From Mycobacterium sp. 1164985.4 (lineage in GTDB: Bacteria; Actinomycetota; Actinomycetes; Mycobacteriales; Mycobacteriaceae), in assembly GCF_001668575.1 (NCBI RefSeq), contig NZ_LZMD01000021.1, forward strand, positions 1 through 64,000: a DNA stretch of 64,000 bases. The letters run 5' to 3'. This document shows, piece after piece, positions 24,474 through 36,697 of this stretch. The notes under the pieces are model-generated. The model made no database searches. It was not told the DNA's origin and saw only the letters and a list, made by a program, of their open reading frames with translations. The position numbers and the translations under genes are program-made. Within the stretch, counting starts at the first letter, position 1; each line of letters starts with the position of its first letter.

Positions 24474-25365
24474 CGACGACAGCTGGGACATCACCGAAAG
24501 CGTCGGCGCGACCGCGCTGGGTGTGGCCTGGTCTCGTGCGCAGGAGCAGAACACCGGCTGCCCGCTCTTCACCGACCCGTACGCCCAGATGTTCATCGAC
24601 GCCGCTGTCGAGCGTGGTTGGCGACAACCTCCGCACCACATGGTCGAGCGGATCCGCACGATCGGCGGCTACGCCGCGTCGCGCACCAAGTGGTTCGATG
24701 AGTTCTTCATCGCCGCCGGTGCCAACGGCATCGACCAGGCGGTGATACTCGCGGCCGGCCTCGATGCGCGGGCATGGCGGTTGCCCTGGATCGACGGCAC
24801 TGTCATCTACGAGATCGATCAGCCCAAGGTGCTGGCGTTCAAGGTCGACACCCTGAGCAAGAACGAAGTCGAGCCGACTGCCCGATACGTCCCCGTGCCG
24901 ATCGACCTTCGCGACGATTGGCCACGGGCGCTGCGCGATGCCGGGTTCGACCCGAGCGAGCCGACCGCGTGGGCGGCCGAGGGGTTGCTGCCATATCTGC
25001 CGGCGAGCGGGCAGGACCTGTTGTTCGAACGGATCACGGGACTCAGCGCGCGAGGCAGCCGCATAGCCGTCGAGGCGTTCGGCGCGGGATTCTTCGATCC
25101 GGAGTATCTGGCGAGTCGCCAAGAGAAGTTACGCGAGTACCGGCAGCAGGCCGACGAGGAAGGCGACGAGAACGCATACGACGTCCAGGACCTGTGGTAC
25201 GTGGAGGACCGCAGCGAGGTGAGCGAGTGGCTCGCCGACCATGGTTGGGACGTCAACGCCGTCACCGCGGCGGATCTGATGGACCGCTACGGCCGGTGCG
25301 CCGCTGGCGAAGCCGACGACACCACGCCGCGCACGGTGTTCGTCGAAGGGAAGCGGACCTGCTGA
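24460..25365 (+). CDS. SAM-dependent methyltransferase (mycobacterial TIGR00027/LCMT-like)
   Basis: 301 aa from ATG 24460, within the end of mnhG. Features of the mycobacterial putative O-methyltransferase family are DDDSWDITESVGATALGVAWSRA at the start, AVILAAGLDARAWRL (SAM motif I, about residues 83-97), YEIDQPKVLAFK (motif II acid) and AEGLLPYLP (about 170). The methyl acceptor is unknown; many paralogues exist in mycobacteria, often linked to lipid or polyketide loci. The 14-base overlap suggests transcription with the mrp operon, but no functional link is known. Confidence 0.88.
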   Translation: MARTDDDSWDITESVGATALGVAWSRAQEQNTGCPLFTDPYAQMFIDAAVERGWRQPPHHMVERIRTIGGYAASRTKWFDEFFIAAGANGIDQAVILAAGLDARAWRLPWIDGTVIYEIDQPKVLAFKVDTLSKNEVEPTARYVPVPIDLRDDWPRALRDAGFDPSEPTAWAAEGLLPYLPASGQDLLFERITGLSARGSRIAVEAFGAGFFDPEYLASRQEKLREYRQQADEEGDENAYDVQDLWYVEDRSEVSEWLADHGWDVNAVTAADLMDRYGRCAAGEADDTTPRTVFVEGKRTC

Positions 25366-25380
25366 TCCGCTCGTCAGCGA

Positions 25381-26019
25381 CTAGTCCCCCGAGGACAACT
25401 GAAACTCGACCATCGCAGTGACGGTCTCGACCGCGTCGCGCAGCGCGGCCAGCCGCGCTGCGGCTGTCGGCGCGGCCAGCACGGCATAACGGTCGGCCTG
25501 CCCCATCGGCAGCCGGGAGGTCAACGCGTACAACCACTTACCGGCGTCACCGGAGGCGTCGGCACCGGCGATGAATTCGCGGCCGTTGACCTCGCCGCCG
25601 CGCGCCACTGCGATCCGCTCGAACAAGGCGACCATGCGGTCCTCGACATCGCGGATCGCATCCACGTCGACGGGATCACCCGGCTGGTCAGGCCACGGTT
25701 CGACCGCGGCACGCGGATACGGGTCGTCGGGCTGCCATTCGATGACCCGGATGCGTTCGCCCATCGTGCATTTGAGGCGGTAACGGCCATCGCCGAAGTC
25801 CGCGACCTCGACGATGTGGGCCAGAGCGCCCACATCGCTGCGGACATCCCCGCCGCCCACCTCACGGCCCGCGGTGATCAGCACAACGCCGAACGCCGGA
25901 TCCTCGGTGGACAGACAGTCCGAAACCAGTGCGCTGTAACGCGGTTCGAAGATGCGCAGCGGCAGTTCCTCACCCGGCAGCATCGCCACCTGCAGCGGGA
26001 ACATCGGGATGGCCGCCAT
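25381..26019 (-). CDS. LON substrate-binding domain protein (Rv0434-like)
   Basis: 212 aa from ATG 26019. It matches the N-terminal (PUA-like) domain of Lon protease without any ATPase or protease part: IPMFPLQVAMLPGEELPLRIFEPRYSALV (residues 4-32), FGVVLI, then a helical C-terminus. Stand-alone LON-domain proteins are of unknown function, possibly adaptor or substrate-binding. It follows the YbdK-type ligase after 3 bases, so it is the last gene of that operon. Confidence 0.85.
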   Translation of the reverse strand: MAAIPMFPLQVAMLPGEELPLRIFEPRYSALVSDCLSTEDPAFGVVLITAGREVGGGDVRSDVGALAHIVEVADFGDGRYRLKCTMGERIRVIEWQPDDPYPRAAVEPWPDQPGDPVDVDAIRDVEDRMVALFERIAVARGGEVNGREFIAGADASGDAGKWLYALTSRLPMGQADRYAVLAAPTAAARLAALRDAVETVTAMVEFQLSSGD

Positions 26020-26022
26020 CGT

Positions 26023-27156
26023 CTACAAATCCAGTTCGGCGACCAGGGCGTCGACGACGGAACGCAGGTCACCGTCGTGCTCCTCGGCGACGCGGCGCTG
26101 GCGTTGATACGACGCGCCGGAGGTGTAGATCTCCGCGACCCGGCGGAGTTCGTCGGCGCAGTGCAGCGACGCAGCGACCGGTTCAAGACGGTTGAGCAGC
26201 TCGTCGAGATCCTCGGTAACCAGGCGCTCGTTGCTGTCGGCGTCCTGAATGATGATCGCGTCCAAGCCGTAACGCGCTGCGCGCCACTTGTTCTCCTGCA
26301 CGTGCCACGGCGGCATGGTCGGCAAGGACTCACCCGCGTCGAGCCGCCTGTCGAGGTCGACAACCAGGCAATGCGTCAACGCCACCAACGCACTCAGCTC
26401 GCGCAGATTGGACACACCGTCGAAGACCCGTACCTCCACGGTGCCGATGTGCGGCGAAGGCCGGATGTCCCAACGGATCTCGTTCATGTGATCGATGATG
26501 CCGGTCTTCTTCTGGTCGTACACGAACCGTTCCCACTCAGCCCACGTTTGGAAGTGGAACGGCAAGCCTGCCGTCGGCAACTGCTGGAACATCATTGCCC
26601 GGTTGGACGCGTAGCCGGTGTCCTGACCATCCCAGAACGGGGAGGACGCCGACAGGGCCAGCAGATGTGGATAGTGGTTGAGCAGCGAGGTGTTGATCGC
26701 CATCACCTTGTGCGCGGACCGGACTCCGACATGGACGTGCACGCCCCAGATCAGCATCTGCCTGCCCCACCACTGGGTGCGCTTGATCAGTTCGGCGTAG
26801 CGCGGGGCGTCGGTCAGGCTGCCCGGCGACCACTTCGCGAACGGGTGGGTGCCCGCGCAGAAAAGCTCCATGCCGCGGGACCGGACGATCTCGCGTGCCG
26901 CCCCGAGCGTCGAGCGCAGGTCCTCCATGGCCTCGGGCACCGAATCGCAGATGCCCGTGACGATCTCGACGGTGTTGCGCAGCAACTCTTTGTGCACGCG
27001 CGGGTTGTTCTCGCCAAGCTCCTCGATGACCGCGGTGGCCTCGTTGCTCAGATCCCGCGTCGTCGCGTCGACAAGAGCGAACTCCCACTCGACCCCGACC
27101 GTGGGTCGCGGCGAGCCGACGAAGTCAATATGGCTGTTAGCCGGTACGGATAACAC
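26023..27156 (-). CDS. Carboxylate-amine ligase, GCS2/YbdK family (Rv0433-like)
   Basis: 377 aa from GTG 27156, giving the N-terminus [28 protein letters not shown]; the frame extends to 27219, but that would bury more of it in sodC. ATP-grasp-like glutamate-cysteine ligase type 2 fold: VGVEWEFAL (metal-binding Glu), [39 protein letters not shown] and [21 protein letters not shown]. YbdK-type enzymes show weak glutamate-cysteine ligase activity; since mycobacteria use mycothiol, the true substrates are unclear. It overlaps the end of sodC by 20 bases on the same strand, consistent with one operon. Confidence 0.85.
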   Translation of the reverse strand: MLSVPANSHIDFVGSPRPTVGVEWEFALVDATTRDLSNEATAVIEELGENNPRVHKELLRNTVEIVTGICDSVPEAMEDLRSTLGAAREIVRSRGMELFCAGTHPFAKWSPGSLTDAPRYAELIKRTQWWGRQMLIWGVHVHVGVRSAHKVMAINTSLLNHYPHLLALSASSPFWDGQDTGYASNRAMMFQQLPTAGLPFHFQTWAEWERFVYDQKKTGIIDHMNEIRWDIRPSPHIGTVEVRVFDGVSNLRELSALVALTHCLVVDLDRRLDAGESLPTMPPWHVQENKWRAARYGLDAIIIQDADSNERLVTEDLDELLNRLEPVAASLHCADELRRVAEIYTSGASYQRQRRVAEEHDGDLRSVVDALVAELDL

Positions 27157-27871
27157 CGCATGCCACCCGCGATCCGGCGTCACCGGTCGCCAGAGTGGTC
27201 GCATCCGGCGGCGGGTCACCGTTTACCTGTTGGTAGCGCTCCGGCGGGATGTTGGCGAAGTTGTCCGCCTTCTCGTGGATGATGATCGCGGTTCCCGCGC
27301 CGGAGGTGAGTTCCTCGGCGGTGAATGCGTCGGTGGTTGTCACCACCTTCGCCGAACCGTCCTCGCGGACCTGCAGCGACGACAGGTCGCCGCTGGCCGG
27401 GTGGCCGCTGTGGCCGGGCACCTGGAAGTGCCCACCCGCGGAGTTGAAGTTCCCCGGCGCACCGCCGGTCGGCGCGACCGAGTTGGCCTCACACTTGCCG
27501 ACCTGATGGATGTGCATGCCGTGGAAGCCGGGAGTCAGCTTGCCCGATGCCTTGGTCTCGACGGTGATCGTCGCGTAGCCGCCGCTGAACTGGATGTCGG
27601 CGGTGGCCACCGGCGTGCCGTCGGCCAGTTTCAGTTCGGCGCTGAGGGTCTCACCGGAGCCCTGACCCTCGCCTTGGCCTGGATTCTGACCCTGGCCCTG
27701 TCCGCCACCGTGGCCGCCGCCCTCACCCGGCGGAGCCGACGGAGGCGGCGAACCCGTCCACACGGGCGGCGGGGTGCCCTGAACGTTGCTGGGCTCCTCG
27801 GGTGACGAGCAGGCGCTCAAGGCCAAAGCGGGAATTGCGAACAAGGCAGCGGCGGCGACGGTCTTGAACAT
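27137..27871 (-). CDS. sodC: Cu/Zn superoxide dismutase, lipoprotein
   Basis: 244 aa from ATG 27871. It dismutates superoxide outside the membrane. A signal peptide ends in lipobox LSAC with Cys21, so the enzyme is probably lipid-anchored. A Pro/Gly/Gln-rich linker (about residues 28-75, with repeated GQG and PGQG) precedes the catalytic domain: [12 protein letters not shown] (Cu His pair and disulfide Cys), [17 protein letters not shown] (bridging and Zn ligands), [10 protein letters not shown] (Cu His) and a final Cys. The -10 TAGGCT 13 bases upstream fixes ATG 27871 as a leaderless start over the TTG at 27877. Confidence 0.92.
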   Translation of the reverse strand: MFKTVAAAALFAIPALALSACSSPEEPSNVQGTPPPVWTGSPPPSAPPGEGGGHGGGQGQGQNPGQGEGQGSGETLSAELKLADGTPVATADIQFSGGYATITVETKASGKLTPGFHGMHIHQVGKCEANSVAPTGGAPGNFNSAGGHFQVPGHSGHPASGDLSSLQVREDGSAKVVTTTDAFTAEELTSGAGTAIIIHEKADNFANIPPERYQQVNGDPPPDATTLATGDAGSRVACGVIRTG

Positions 27872-27878
27872 GTGCAAG

Positions 27879-27884
27879 AGCCTA
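27879..27884 (-). promoter_or_regulatory. -10 element, leaderless start of sodC
   Basis: TAGGCT on the minus strand begins 13 bases before ATG 27871 and overlaps the stop codon of virR. Confidence 0.6.
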
Positions 27885-28340
27885 ACCGGTGACCACCACG
27901 ATGACGCCCGGCGGTTGTTCGGCGAGTGCGGGCAGCCGCGGTTCGACGGGCGCCTCGAGCAGACGCCCCACCTCTTCTGCGGCCTTCTGTTCGCCGGGGG
28001 CGTCGCTGAAGTACACGGTGGTCGCCGTGACCTCCGGCAGTTCGAGGTTGCCGGTCTCGGTGACGTTCCAGCCGGCTTCGCGCAGCCGCCCGGCGGCGCC
28101 CTCCGCCGCGCCCTGCACTGCGGAGATGTTGAACACCCGCACCTCGGCCTCGGCGGGTTTGGGCGTGGCCGAGGTAGTCGGCGTCGTGGACATGGTGGTC
28201 GTGGCCAGCGGTGGCGCGTCGTCGTCGTCGCTGTCAGAACCCATTGCCTGGAACGCGATCAACAGGAACACGACGCCCAGGAAGAGCAACACCATCACCA
28301 TGGCGCGCAGCGGCAGCCCCGACGAATCTCGCTGGTTCAT
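27882..28340 (-). CDS. virR: VirR-like protein, LytR C-terminal domain (Rv0431-like)
   Basis: 152 aa from ATG 28340. A cytoplasmic N-terminus of about 12 residues is followed by one membrane segment (about 13-34, [19 protein letters not shown]), a Thr/Pro/Ser-rich linker ([23 protein letters not shown] is its start region) and a LytR_C domain ([28 protein letters not shown]...[22 protein letters not shown]). In M. tuberculosis this protein limits vesicle release and affects cell wall integrity. The symbol is assigned by layout and neighbours (DUF3263 upstream, sodC downstream). A leaderless start is supported by TAAGGT 13 bases upstream. Confidence 0.82.
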   Translation of the reverse strand: MNQRDSSGLPLRAMVMVLLFLGVVFLLIAFQAMGSDSDDDDAPPLATTTMSTTPTTSATPKPAEAEVRVFNISAVQGAAEGAAGRLREAGWNVTETGNLELPEVTATTVYFSDAPGEQKAAEEVGRLLEAPVEPRLPALAEQPPGVIVVVTG

Positions 28341-28347
28341 TGCGCCC

Positions 28348-28353
28348 ACCTTA
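28348..28353 (-). promoter_or_regulatory. -10 element, leaderless start of virR
   Basis: TAAGGT on the minus strand begins 13 bases before ATG 28340. This selects M4 of the longer open frame as the true start. Confidence 0.6.
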
Positions 28354-28380
28354 TCGAGCGGGCCACGCGGCCCGGGTAAC

Positions 28381-28725
28381 TCAGGTGACGTCGAAGCCGA
28401 GGCGGCGCGCCGCCCGCGCCTTCTGCCTGCTGGCCCGCAGCCGTCGCAGCCGTTTGACCAGCATCGGATCGGCGGCGAGCGCCTCCGGCCGGTCCACGAG
28501 GGCGTTGAGGACCTGGTAGTAGCGGGTGGCCGACATGGAGAACAACTCCTTGATGGCGTCTTCCTTGGAGCCGGCGTACTTCCACCACTGCCGCTCGAAC
28601 GCGAGAATGTCGTGCTCGCGCCGGGTCAGTCCGTCGGAGAGTTCAGAGTTGTCTCCGGATTGTTCAGTCCGCGCGATCGCGCCGTCCATCTGGCTCTTGG
28701 ACCCTTCCGACAACTTGAATGACAT
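28381..28725 (-). CDS. DUF3263 protein (Rv0430-like)
   Basis: 114 aa from ATG 28725. The conserved DUF3263 core is LTRREHDILAFERQWWKYAGSKEDAIKELFSMSATRYYQVLNALVDRPEALAADPMLVKRLRRLR (start LTRREHDILAFERQWW, about residue 33). It looks like a small helix-turn-helix protein: a tryptophan-rich helix followed by SATRYYQVLNALVD. The C-terminus is strongly basic. It may bind DNA, but no target is known. It is divergent from def with 100 bases between, and followed by virR after 40 bases. Confidence 0.8.
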   Translation of the reverse strand: MSFKLSEGSKSQMDGAIARTEQSGDNSELSDGLTRREHDILAFERQWWKYAGSKEDAIKELFSMSATRYYQVLNALVDRPEALAADPMLVKRLRRLRASRQKARAARRLGFDVT

Positions 28726-28812
28726 CGCTGTGGTTCGGCGCTCATTCAACCACGTGATCGGCCGATGAGCGCTTCGACATGCCCGCGAGTCGGCCGGCAA
28801 GCATTGCCGACC

Positions 28813-28818
28813 TAAGAT
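28813..28818 (+). promoter_or_regulatory. -10 element, leaderless start of def
   Basis: TAAGAT starts 13 bases before ATG 28826; no Shine-Dalgarno sequence is present. Confidence 0.6.
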
Positions 28819-28825
28819 TTTGCGC

Positions 28826-29419
28826 ATGGCAGTCGTTCCGATCCGCATCGTAGGAGATCCCGTCCTGCACACGGCCACCGAGCCGGTGCCGGTCGGAGAG
28901 GACGGTTCACTGCCCCCCGATCTCGCGGATTTGATCGCCGACCTGTTCGACACGATGGACGCGGCGAACGGGGTTGGCTTGGCCGCGAATCAAATCGGGG
29001 TGTCCAAGCGGGTGTTCGTCTACGACTGCGCCGAGGTGCGCGGTCGTCTGACCCGCCGCCGCGGCGTGGTCGTCAACCCGGTGCTCGAAACCTCCGAGGT
29101 TCCAGAGACCATGCCGGATCCGGACGACGACGACGAGGGTTGCCTGTCGGTGCCCGGGGAGTCCTTCCCGACGGGGCGGGCCGACTGGGCTCGGGTGACG
29201 GGTCTGGACGCCGAAGGCAATCCGATCACCCTCGAGGGCACCGACCTGTTCGCCCGGATGCTGCAGCATGAGACCGGCCACCTCGACGGCTTCCTCTATC
29301 TGGACCGCTTGGTCGGCAGGCATGCGCGTAGCGCCAAGCGCGCGGTGAAATCGCACGGCTGGGGTGTGCCGGGGCTGTCGTGGATGCCCGGTAAGGATCC
29401 CGATCCGTTCGGTCACTGA
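28826..29419 (+). CDS. def: Peptide deformylase
   Basis: 197 aa, the same length as M. tuberculosis Def. It removes the formyl group from nascent N-termini. The three motifs are [10 protein letters not shown] (about residues 49-58), EGCLSVPG (about 104-111, Cys metal ligand) and QHETGHLDG (about 147-155, two His ligands and catalytic Glu; actinobacterial Gly instead of Asp). The insert between strands ([13 protein letters not shown]) is typical of mycobacteria. Followed after 2 bases by a GNAT gene and then xthA. Confidence 0.93.
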   Translation: MAVVPIRIVGDPVLHTATEPVPVGEDGSLPPDLADLIADLFDTMDAANGVGLAANQIGVSKRVFVYDCAEVRGRLTRRRGVVVNPVLETSEVPETMPDPDDDDEGCLSVPGESFPTGRADWARVTGLDAEGNPITLEGTDLFARMLQHETGHLDGFLYLDRLVGRHARSAKRAVKSHGWGVPGLSWMPGKDPDPFGH

Positions 29420-29421
29420 CC

Positions 29422-30315
29422 GTGGGCGAGCTGCCCACGGTCGGAACGCGGGTGATGGTGCGTTACCGGCGGCCGGCCGGTTCGACCCCACCGCTGACCG
29501 ACTTGATCGGACACGTCGTCGATGTCGGTGCGACACTTCGCATCCGAACGAAGTCGGGTGCCGTGGTGCAGGTCGCAGTCGACGACATCGTGGCCGTCAA
29601 GGCGCTTACTGCCGCGCCGGTGCGCACCGCCGACATCCGCAACACTGAACACGCGGCGGCCATGGCGTGGCCCGGTGTCGAACAGAAGTGGCTCGACGGC
29701 TGGCTGTTACGCGCCGCCGACGGTTACACTCACCGCGCCAACTCCGCTGTGCCGCTTGGCTTCGACGCCGACGCGACGGCCATCGCGGCGATCGTCGACT
29801 GGTACGGCGAACGGGGGCTGACGCCGTGGCTCTCGGTGCCCGATCGGCTGTTCGGCGCGGCTCCCGTCCCGCCCCACCTCGAAACCGAGTTCATGACAAG
29901 CGATTTGCCTCATGCAGTGACCGACGAGCGGGTGCGCCTGACCCCGACCCCCGACGCGCAGTGGTTGGACCTGTATCGCCGCGACGTGCCCGTCGAGGTC
30001 CTGACCGCCGTCGTCGACGGCGAGGTCGCGTTCGCGACGATTCCCGGCGCGGCCGTGGGCAGGGCCGCGGTGACGACGGCGCCGGACGGTCGGCGCTGGG
30101 TGGGGTTGTCGGCGGTGCGCGTCGACGAACAGGCCCGCGGCCGGGGGCTGGCGCGTGCGCTGTGCACGACACTCCTGCACTGGGGAGCGGAACGAACGGC
30201 CACCCGCGGCTACGTGCAGGTTCTCGTCGACAATGCGGTGGCGCTCGGCCTCTACCGGTCGATGGGTTTCACGACGCAGCACCGCAGCCGTTACGTCGAC
30301 GCTCGTAGCCTGTAG
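29422..30315 (+). CDS. GNAT acetyltransferase with N-terminal barrel domain (Rv0428c-like)
   Basis: 297 aa from GTG 29422, 2 bases after def. Residues 1-65 form a small beta-rich domain (VGTRVMVRYRRPAG...LIGHVVDVGATLRIRT). The rest is a GNAT pair: a degenerate N-terminal half and a C-terminal acetyl-CoA site VGLSAVRVDEQARGRGLARALCTTLLHWG (V..VDEQARGRGLARAL, about residues 230-250) followed by YVQVLVDNAVALGLYRSMGF. The acceptor is unknown. Proximity to def makes N-terminal or protein acetylation a possibility, but that is inference only. Confidence 0.82.
   Translation: MGELPTVGTRVMVRYRRPAGSTPPLTDLIGHVVDVGATLRIRTKSGAVVQVAVDDIVAVKALTAAPVRTADIRNTEHAAAMAWPGVEQKWLDGWLLRAADGYTHRANSAVPLGFDADATAIAAIVDWYGERGLTPWLSVPDRLFGAAPVPPHLETEFMTSDLPHAVTDERVRLTPTPDAQWLDLYRRDVPVEVLTAVVDGEVAFATIPGAAVGRAAVTTAPDGRRWVGLSAVRVDEQARGRGLARALCTTLLHWGAERTATRGYVQVLVDNAVALGLYRSMGFTTQHRSRYVDARSL
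30306..30311 (+). promoter_or_regulatory. -10 element, leaderless start of xthA
   Basis: TAGCCT starts 13 bases before ATG 30319, inside the end of the GNAT gene, so xthA may have its own promoter. Confidence 0.5.
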
Positions 30316-30318
30316 GCC

Positions 30319-31134
30319 ATGCGGATCGCCACCTGGAACGTCAACTCGATTCGGGCCCGTGTCGAGCGGGTCACCGACTGGCTCGAGCGCGCCGACGTCG
30401 ACGTGCTGGCGATGCAGGAGACCAAGTGCAACGACGAGCAGTTCCCCGTCATGCCGTTCCTCGCGGCCGGTTACGAGGTCACCCACTGCGGGTTCAACCA
30501 GTGGAACGGCGTGGCGATCGCGTCCCGCGTCGGCATCGACCACGTGCAGGTCGGGTTCGACGACCAACCGAGCTGGAGCGACAAACCCGAAGTGGAGGCG
30601 GCCGCGGAGGCCCGCGCGCTCGGCGCCACGTGCAACGGCGTCCGCGTGTGGAGCCTCTACGTGCCGAACGGCCGGTTCGTCGGCTCCCCGCACTACGCGT
30701 ACAAGCTGGAATGGCTTGATGCGCTTCGCAATACGGCACAGAAGTGGTTGTCCGACGATCCGGCGGCCCAGATCGCGCTGGTCGGCGATTGGAACATCGC
30801 GCCCACCGACGAGGACGTGTGGAGTGTGGAGTTCTACCGCAACAGCACCCACGTGACCGAACCCGAGCGCGCTGCCTTCAACGCGGTGGTCGAGACGGGT
30901 TTCGCGGATGTGGTTCGGCCGTTCACCCCCGGACCGGCGGTCTTCACGTACTGGGACTACACGCAGCTGCGGTTCCCGAAGAACCGCGGTATGCGCATCG
31001 ATTTCATACTCGGCTCACCCGCACTCGCCGAGCGCGTCACCCACGCCGAGATCGTCCGCGATGAACGCAAGAGCGGCAAGGACCGCGTCGGGGCGCCGAG
31101 CGATCACGCCCCGGTCTTGATCGAACTGGCCTGA
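30319..31134 (+). CDS. xthA: Exodeoxyribonuclease III (AP endonuclease)
   Basis: 271 aa. Xth family base-excision repair nuclease. Catalytic motifs are WNVNSIRAR (Asn, residues 5-13), MQETKCND (Glu), the Tyr of [21 protein letters not shown] (Asp/Asn pair, about 155-167), RIDFILGS and the terminal [10 protein letters not shown] (Asp-His). All active-site residues are present. It is the third gene in the def-GNAT-xthA run (gap of 3 bases). The last 31 bases overlap the convergent MFS gene. Confidence 0.93.
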   Translation: MRIATWNVNSIRARVERVTDWLERADVDVLAMQETKCNDEQFPVMPFLAAGYEVTHCGFNQWNGVAIASRVGIDHVQVGFDDQPSWSDKPEVEAAAEARALGATCNGVRVWSLYVPNGRFVGSPHYAYKLEWLDALRNTAQKWLSDDPAAQIALVGDWNIAPTDEDVWSVEFYRNSTHVTEPERAAFNAVVETGFADVVRPFTPGPAVFTYWDYTQLRFPKNRGMRIDFILGSPALAERVTHAEIVRDERKSGKDRVGAPSDHAPVLIELA

Positions 31135-32897
31135 CCGGAGGCGGCGTTCTCGTTCGCTTGGTCGCCGTAATTCCCGGGGTTGAAGATCGACGCCACCGCC
31201 CCGATGAGCATCATCACCGCCGCGGCGATGAACACGACGACCAGCCCGCTGTGAAACGGTCCGGTGATCAGATGCGGGAAGAACGTTTGGCCCGTCAGGG
31301 TTTCGGCATCCACACCGGGCTGCTGAAGCGCGTGGTAGGGCTCGAGGAGTTCGGCCATCGGGTTGTAGCCGAGGAAGGCCGCGAACAGGCTCCCGACCGG
31401 AGGCAGGTTGGCCACGTCATGCGCCACAGGCGCGGAGACCCCCTGCTCCTGCAGGCCCGCATTGAGCGCCTCGGGCAGCGTGTTGGCCAGGCCGACGATC
31501 ATCAGCGAGAAGAAGATGCCGATCGACAGCGCCGAGCCGGCGTTGAAGAACGTCGACCGCACGCCCGACGCGGCGCCGCGTTCGGCGGCGGGCACGCTCG
31601 ACATGATCGCCGCGGTGTTCGGGGCGGTGAAGATGCCGCCGCCCAAGCCGTTGAAGAAGACCAGGACCGCGAAGACCCAGTAGTCGAAATTCACCGGGAT
31701 CATCACCAGGGCGACGAAACACACGGCCATCAGCAGCATTCCGCCGACGGTGAACCACCGGGCGCCGAATCGATCGGCCAACGAGCCGGCAAGCGGCGCC
31801 GCGATCAGGAAGCCGAACGTCGCGGGCAGAAGATAGATGCCTGCCCACAGCGGCGTCGATTCGAAGTCGTAGCCGTGCAACGGAAGCCAGATGCCCTGCA
31901 GCCAGATGATCAACATGAACTGCAGGCCGCCGCGGCCGACCGAGGACATCAGCCCGGCGAGATTGCCCATCCCGAACGAGGTGGACCGAAACAGCCGGAT
32001 GTTGACCATCGGCTGCGGCACCCGCAGTTCGATGACGCAGAACGCGACCAGCAGCCCGAACCCGCCGATGATCGATCCGAGAACCCACGGATTCGTCCAT
32101 CCCGTGGACGAATTGCCGTAGGGCTGGATGCCGTAGGTGATGCCAACCAGCAGCGCGGTCAGGCCGATGCCGAACGTCAGGGTGCCGGCCCAGTCGAGCC
32201 GCCCCGGCGTCCGCACACCGAGTTCGCGCAGCGACCGATAACTCCACACCGTGCCGAGCAGCCCGATGGGCACACCGACCCAGAAGATCGCCTGCCAATG
32301 GATCTCGGCGAGCACTCCGCCGATCAGCAAGCCGAGAAACGACCCGGCCACCGCGGCCGTCATGTTCACCCCCAGCGCCATGCCCCGCTGATTGGCGGGG
32401 AACGCATCCGTGAGGATGGCGCCCGACGATGCCATCAGCATCGCACCGCCCACACCCTGGACCACACGCCAGGCGATCAGCCACATCGCCCCGCCGCCGA
32501 GTTGGAACGGGTCGAAGGACAACGCGATGGCCGCGACGGTGAAAACGGCGAAGCCGAGGTTGTAGATACGGACCCTGCCGAAGACGTCGCCGAGGCGTCC
32601 GAAGAACACCACCAGCACCGCGGTGACGACCAGGTAGCCCATCAGCATCCACAGCAGATAGCCGACGTTGGCAGGCGACAGCGGGTTCAAGCCGATGCCG
32701 CGGAAGATCGCCGGCAGCGAGATCAGCACGATCGAGGCGTTGATCGCGGCGAGCAGCATGCCCAGCGTCGTGTTGGACAAGGCGATCCACTTGTATCGCG
32801 GGTGATCGTGGTCCATCAGCATCCGACGACGCGTCGTTTCGGTGAGCGCCGTCTCGGCGTCGGGCGCCATCGCAGGCTCTGTGGTCTCAGGGGTCAT
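31104..32897 (-). CDS. MFS drug exporter, DHA2 (14-TMS) family
   Basis: 597 aa from ATG 32897; upstream in-frame starts to 32954 run into the AT-rich promoter region. There are fourteen predicted hydrophobic segments. DHA2 motifs are [23 protein letters not shown] in TM1, motif [18 protein letters not shown], motif [13 protein letters not shown] and motif [15 protein letters not shown] near TM5. It probably uses the proton gradient to export hydrophobic or cationic drugs; the substrate is unknown. Two cytoplasmic tails are hydrophilic. Divergent from thiC; the 241 bases between contain an AT-rich stretch (32950-32985) and the TPP riboswitch. Convergent overlap of 31 bases with xthA. Confidence 0.88.
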   Translation of the reverse strand: MTPETTEPAMAPDAETALTETTRRRMLMDHDHPRYKWIALSNTTLGMLLAAINASIVLISLPAIFRGIGLNPLSPANVGYLLWMLMGYLVVTAVLVVFFGRLGDVFGRVRIYNLGFAVFTVAAIALSFDPFQLGGGAMWLIAWRVVQGVGGAMLMASSGAILTDAFPANQRGMALGVNMTAAVAGSFLGLLIGGVLAEIHWQAIFWVGVPIGLLGTVWSYRSLRELGVRTPGRLDWAGTLTFGIGLTALLVGITYGIQPYGNSSTGWTNPWVLGSIIGGFGLLVAFCVIELRVPQPMVNIRLFRSTSFGMGNLAGLMSSVGRGGLQFMLIIWLQGIWLPLHGYDFESTPLWAGIYLLPATFGFLIAAPLAGSLADRFGARWFTVGGMLLMAVCFVALVMIPVNFDYWVFAVLVFFNGLGGGIFTAPNTAAIMSSVPAAERGAASGVRSTFFNAGSALSIGIFFSLMIVGLANTLPEALNAGLQEQGVSAPVAHDVANLPPVGSLFAAFLGYNPMAELLEPYHALQQPGVDAETLTGQTFFPHLITGPFHSGLVVVFIAAAVMMLIGAVASIFNPGNYGDQANENAASGQASSIKTGA

Positions 32898-33025
32898 CGC
32901 TGTCGCTGTCCACTTCGCTCCGGGTCGATGGGCGCCGCAATGGCGGAAACACATATGTTAGCTATACAAATTACTCACCCACAAATCCGCGCGATTTCGT
33001 ACTCCCTTCGACGCCGCGGCTGCGC

Positions 33026-33031
33026 TAGCGT
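33026..33031 (+). promoter_or_regulatory. -10 element of the thiC operon
   Basis: TAGCGT would place +1 near 33038, just before the first riboswitch helix. Confidence 0.45.
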
Positions 33032-33041
33032 GGCAGGCGTC

Positions 33042-35605
<2,564 letters not shown>

Positions 35606-35609
<4 letters not shown>

Positions 35610-36229
35610 ATCTGGAGGCCATCGCGGGTGTCGCACACGAGCCCGACGGTGACCCCGCAGGTGCTGTCGTTCTCACCCACGGCGCGGGCGGAAGCAAGGA
35701 GGCGCCGCTGCTCATCAGGCTGTGCGACGAGTGGGCTTCGCGCGGTTGGCTCGCGGTGCGCTACAACCTGCCGTACCGGCGCCGCCGCCCCAAGGGGCCA
35801 CCGTCCGGATCCGCCAAGGCCGATCAGGCCGGAGTGGTCGAGGCTGTCGACCTGGCCCACACACTCGTCGACGGTCCGGTCATCGCGGGCGGGCACTCCT
35901 ATGGTGGCCGGATGACCTCGATGGCGGTCGCCGACGGGGCGGCCGATATCGCCGTGCTGACGCTGTTCTCCTATCCGCTGCACCCGCCCGGTAAGCCCGA
36001 ACGTGCCCGCACCGAACACCTTCCGCGCATCCCGGTACCGACGGTGTTCACCCACGGCACCGCCGACCCGTTCGGTTCGATCGACGAATTGCGGCCCGCG
36101 GCAGCGCTGATCGGCGCGCGCAGCGAGATCGTCGAGATCACCGGTGCCCGGCATGATCTGGGCTCCAAGTCGCTCGATGTGCCCGCGCTGGCGGTCGATG
36201 CGGCATTACGGTTGCTAGGTGCGTCCTAG
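35606..36229 (+). CDS. Dienelactone hydrolase-like alpha/beta hydrolase (Rv0421c-like)
   Basis: 207 aa from GTG 35606, overlapping the thiD stop as GTGA. Small alpha/beta hydrolase: oxyanion loop LTHGAGGSKEAPLL (about residues 23-36), nucleophile elbow GHSYGGRMTS (Ser about 99), Asp in HGTADPFGS and His in TGARHDLGS. It is in the thiC operon by strict overlap, but no thiamine role is known. It could clear a side product; that is inference. Confidence 0.82.
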
Positions 36230-36668
36230 CCACTGGGTGATCGTCGGGGTCGTCGTCATCGGCGTCGTCGCGCTCGCGACGATCGGCTGGTTTTACATCG
36301 TCGCGCCCCGGCTGACGGCTCCGGTGCGGGCCGACCTCCTGGCGCTCGGTGACTGTGTGCGGGCGTCCGAAAACGACGTCCTGCCGCACGAAGTCAAACG
36401 GGTGACGTGCGAAGGCCCGCACTACGGGGAGGTCTTCGCGATCGTGCGCGCACCTGACACCCGCGAGTATCCCGGCGAGGACGCGCTGAGGCGGCTCGGC
36501 GACCAGTGCAGCGGAAAGCTGTTCGACTACGCACCGAACATCCCCGAGGGCCCGACCTTTCGGCTCGCACTCGGCATTCCGAGCGCGCAGGCCTGGTCCG
36601 AAGGGTCGCGTTCGGTGGTCTGCGTCGCGATGGCCAAGAACGAGCGCTGGGGATCGATCCGCAGCTAG
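36219..36668 (+). CDS. Single-TM septum-formation-domain protein (Rv0420c-like)
   Basis: 149 aa from GTG 36219, overlapping the hydrolase by 11 bases. It has one membrane anchor (about residues 6-28) and then an extracellular domain with four cysteines spaced as in the Septum_form family: GDCVRASE, VTCEGPHYGEVFAI, DQCSGKLFDYAP, VVCVA. The last cysteines probably form disulfides outside the membrane. A paralogue with the same pattern follows. The function is unknown; the family name does not prove a septum role. Confidence 0.75.
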   Translation: MRPSHWVIVGVVVIGVVALATIGWFYIVAPRLTAPVRADLLALGDCVRASENDVLPHEVKRVTCEGPHYGEVFAIVRAPDTREYPGEDALRRLGDQCSGKLFDYAPNIPEGPTFRLALGIPSAQAWSEGSRSVVCVAMAKNERWGSIRS

Positions 36669-36697
36669 ATGGCGATCGCCGCGCTACGGTTGCTCGC

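Noticed and set aside
28763-28790. Fourth copy of the GATGAGCGCTT repeat upstream of def
   Set aside because: Only 11 bases match and the rest of the unit is absent, so chance is likely.
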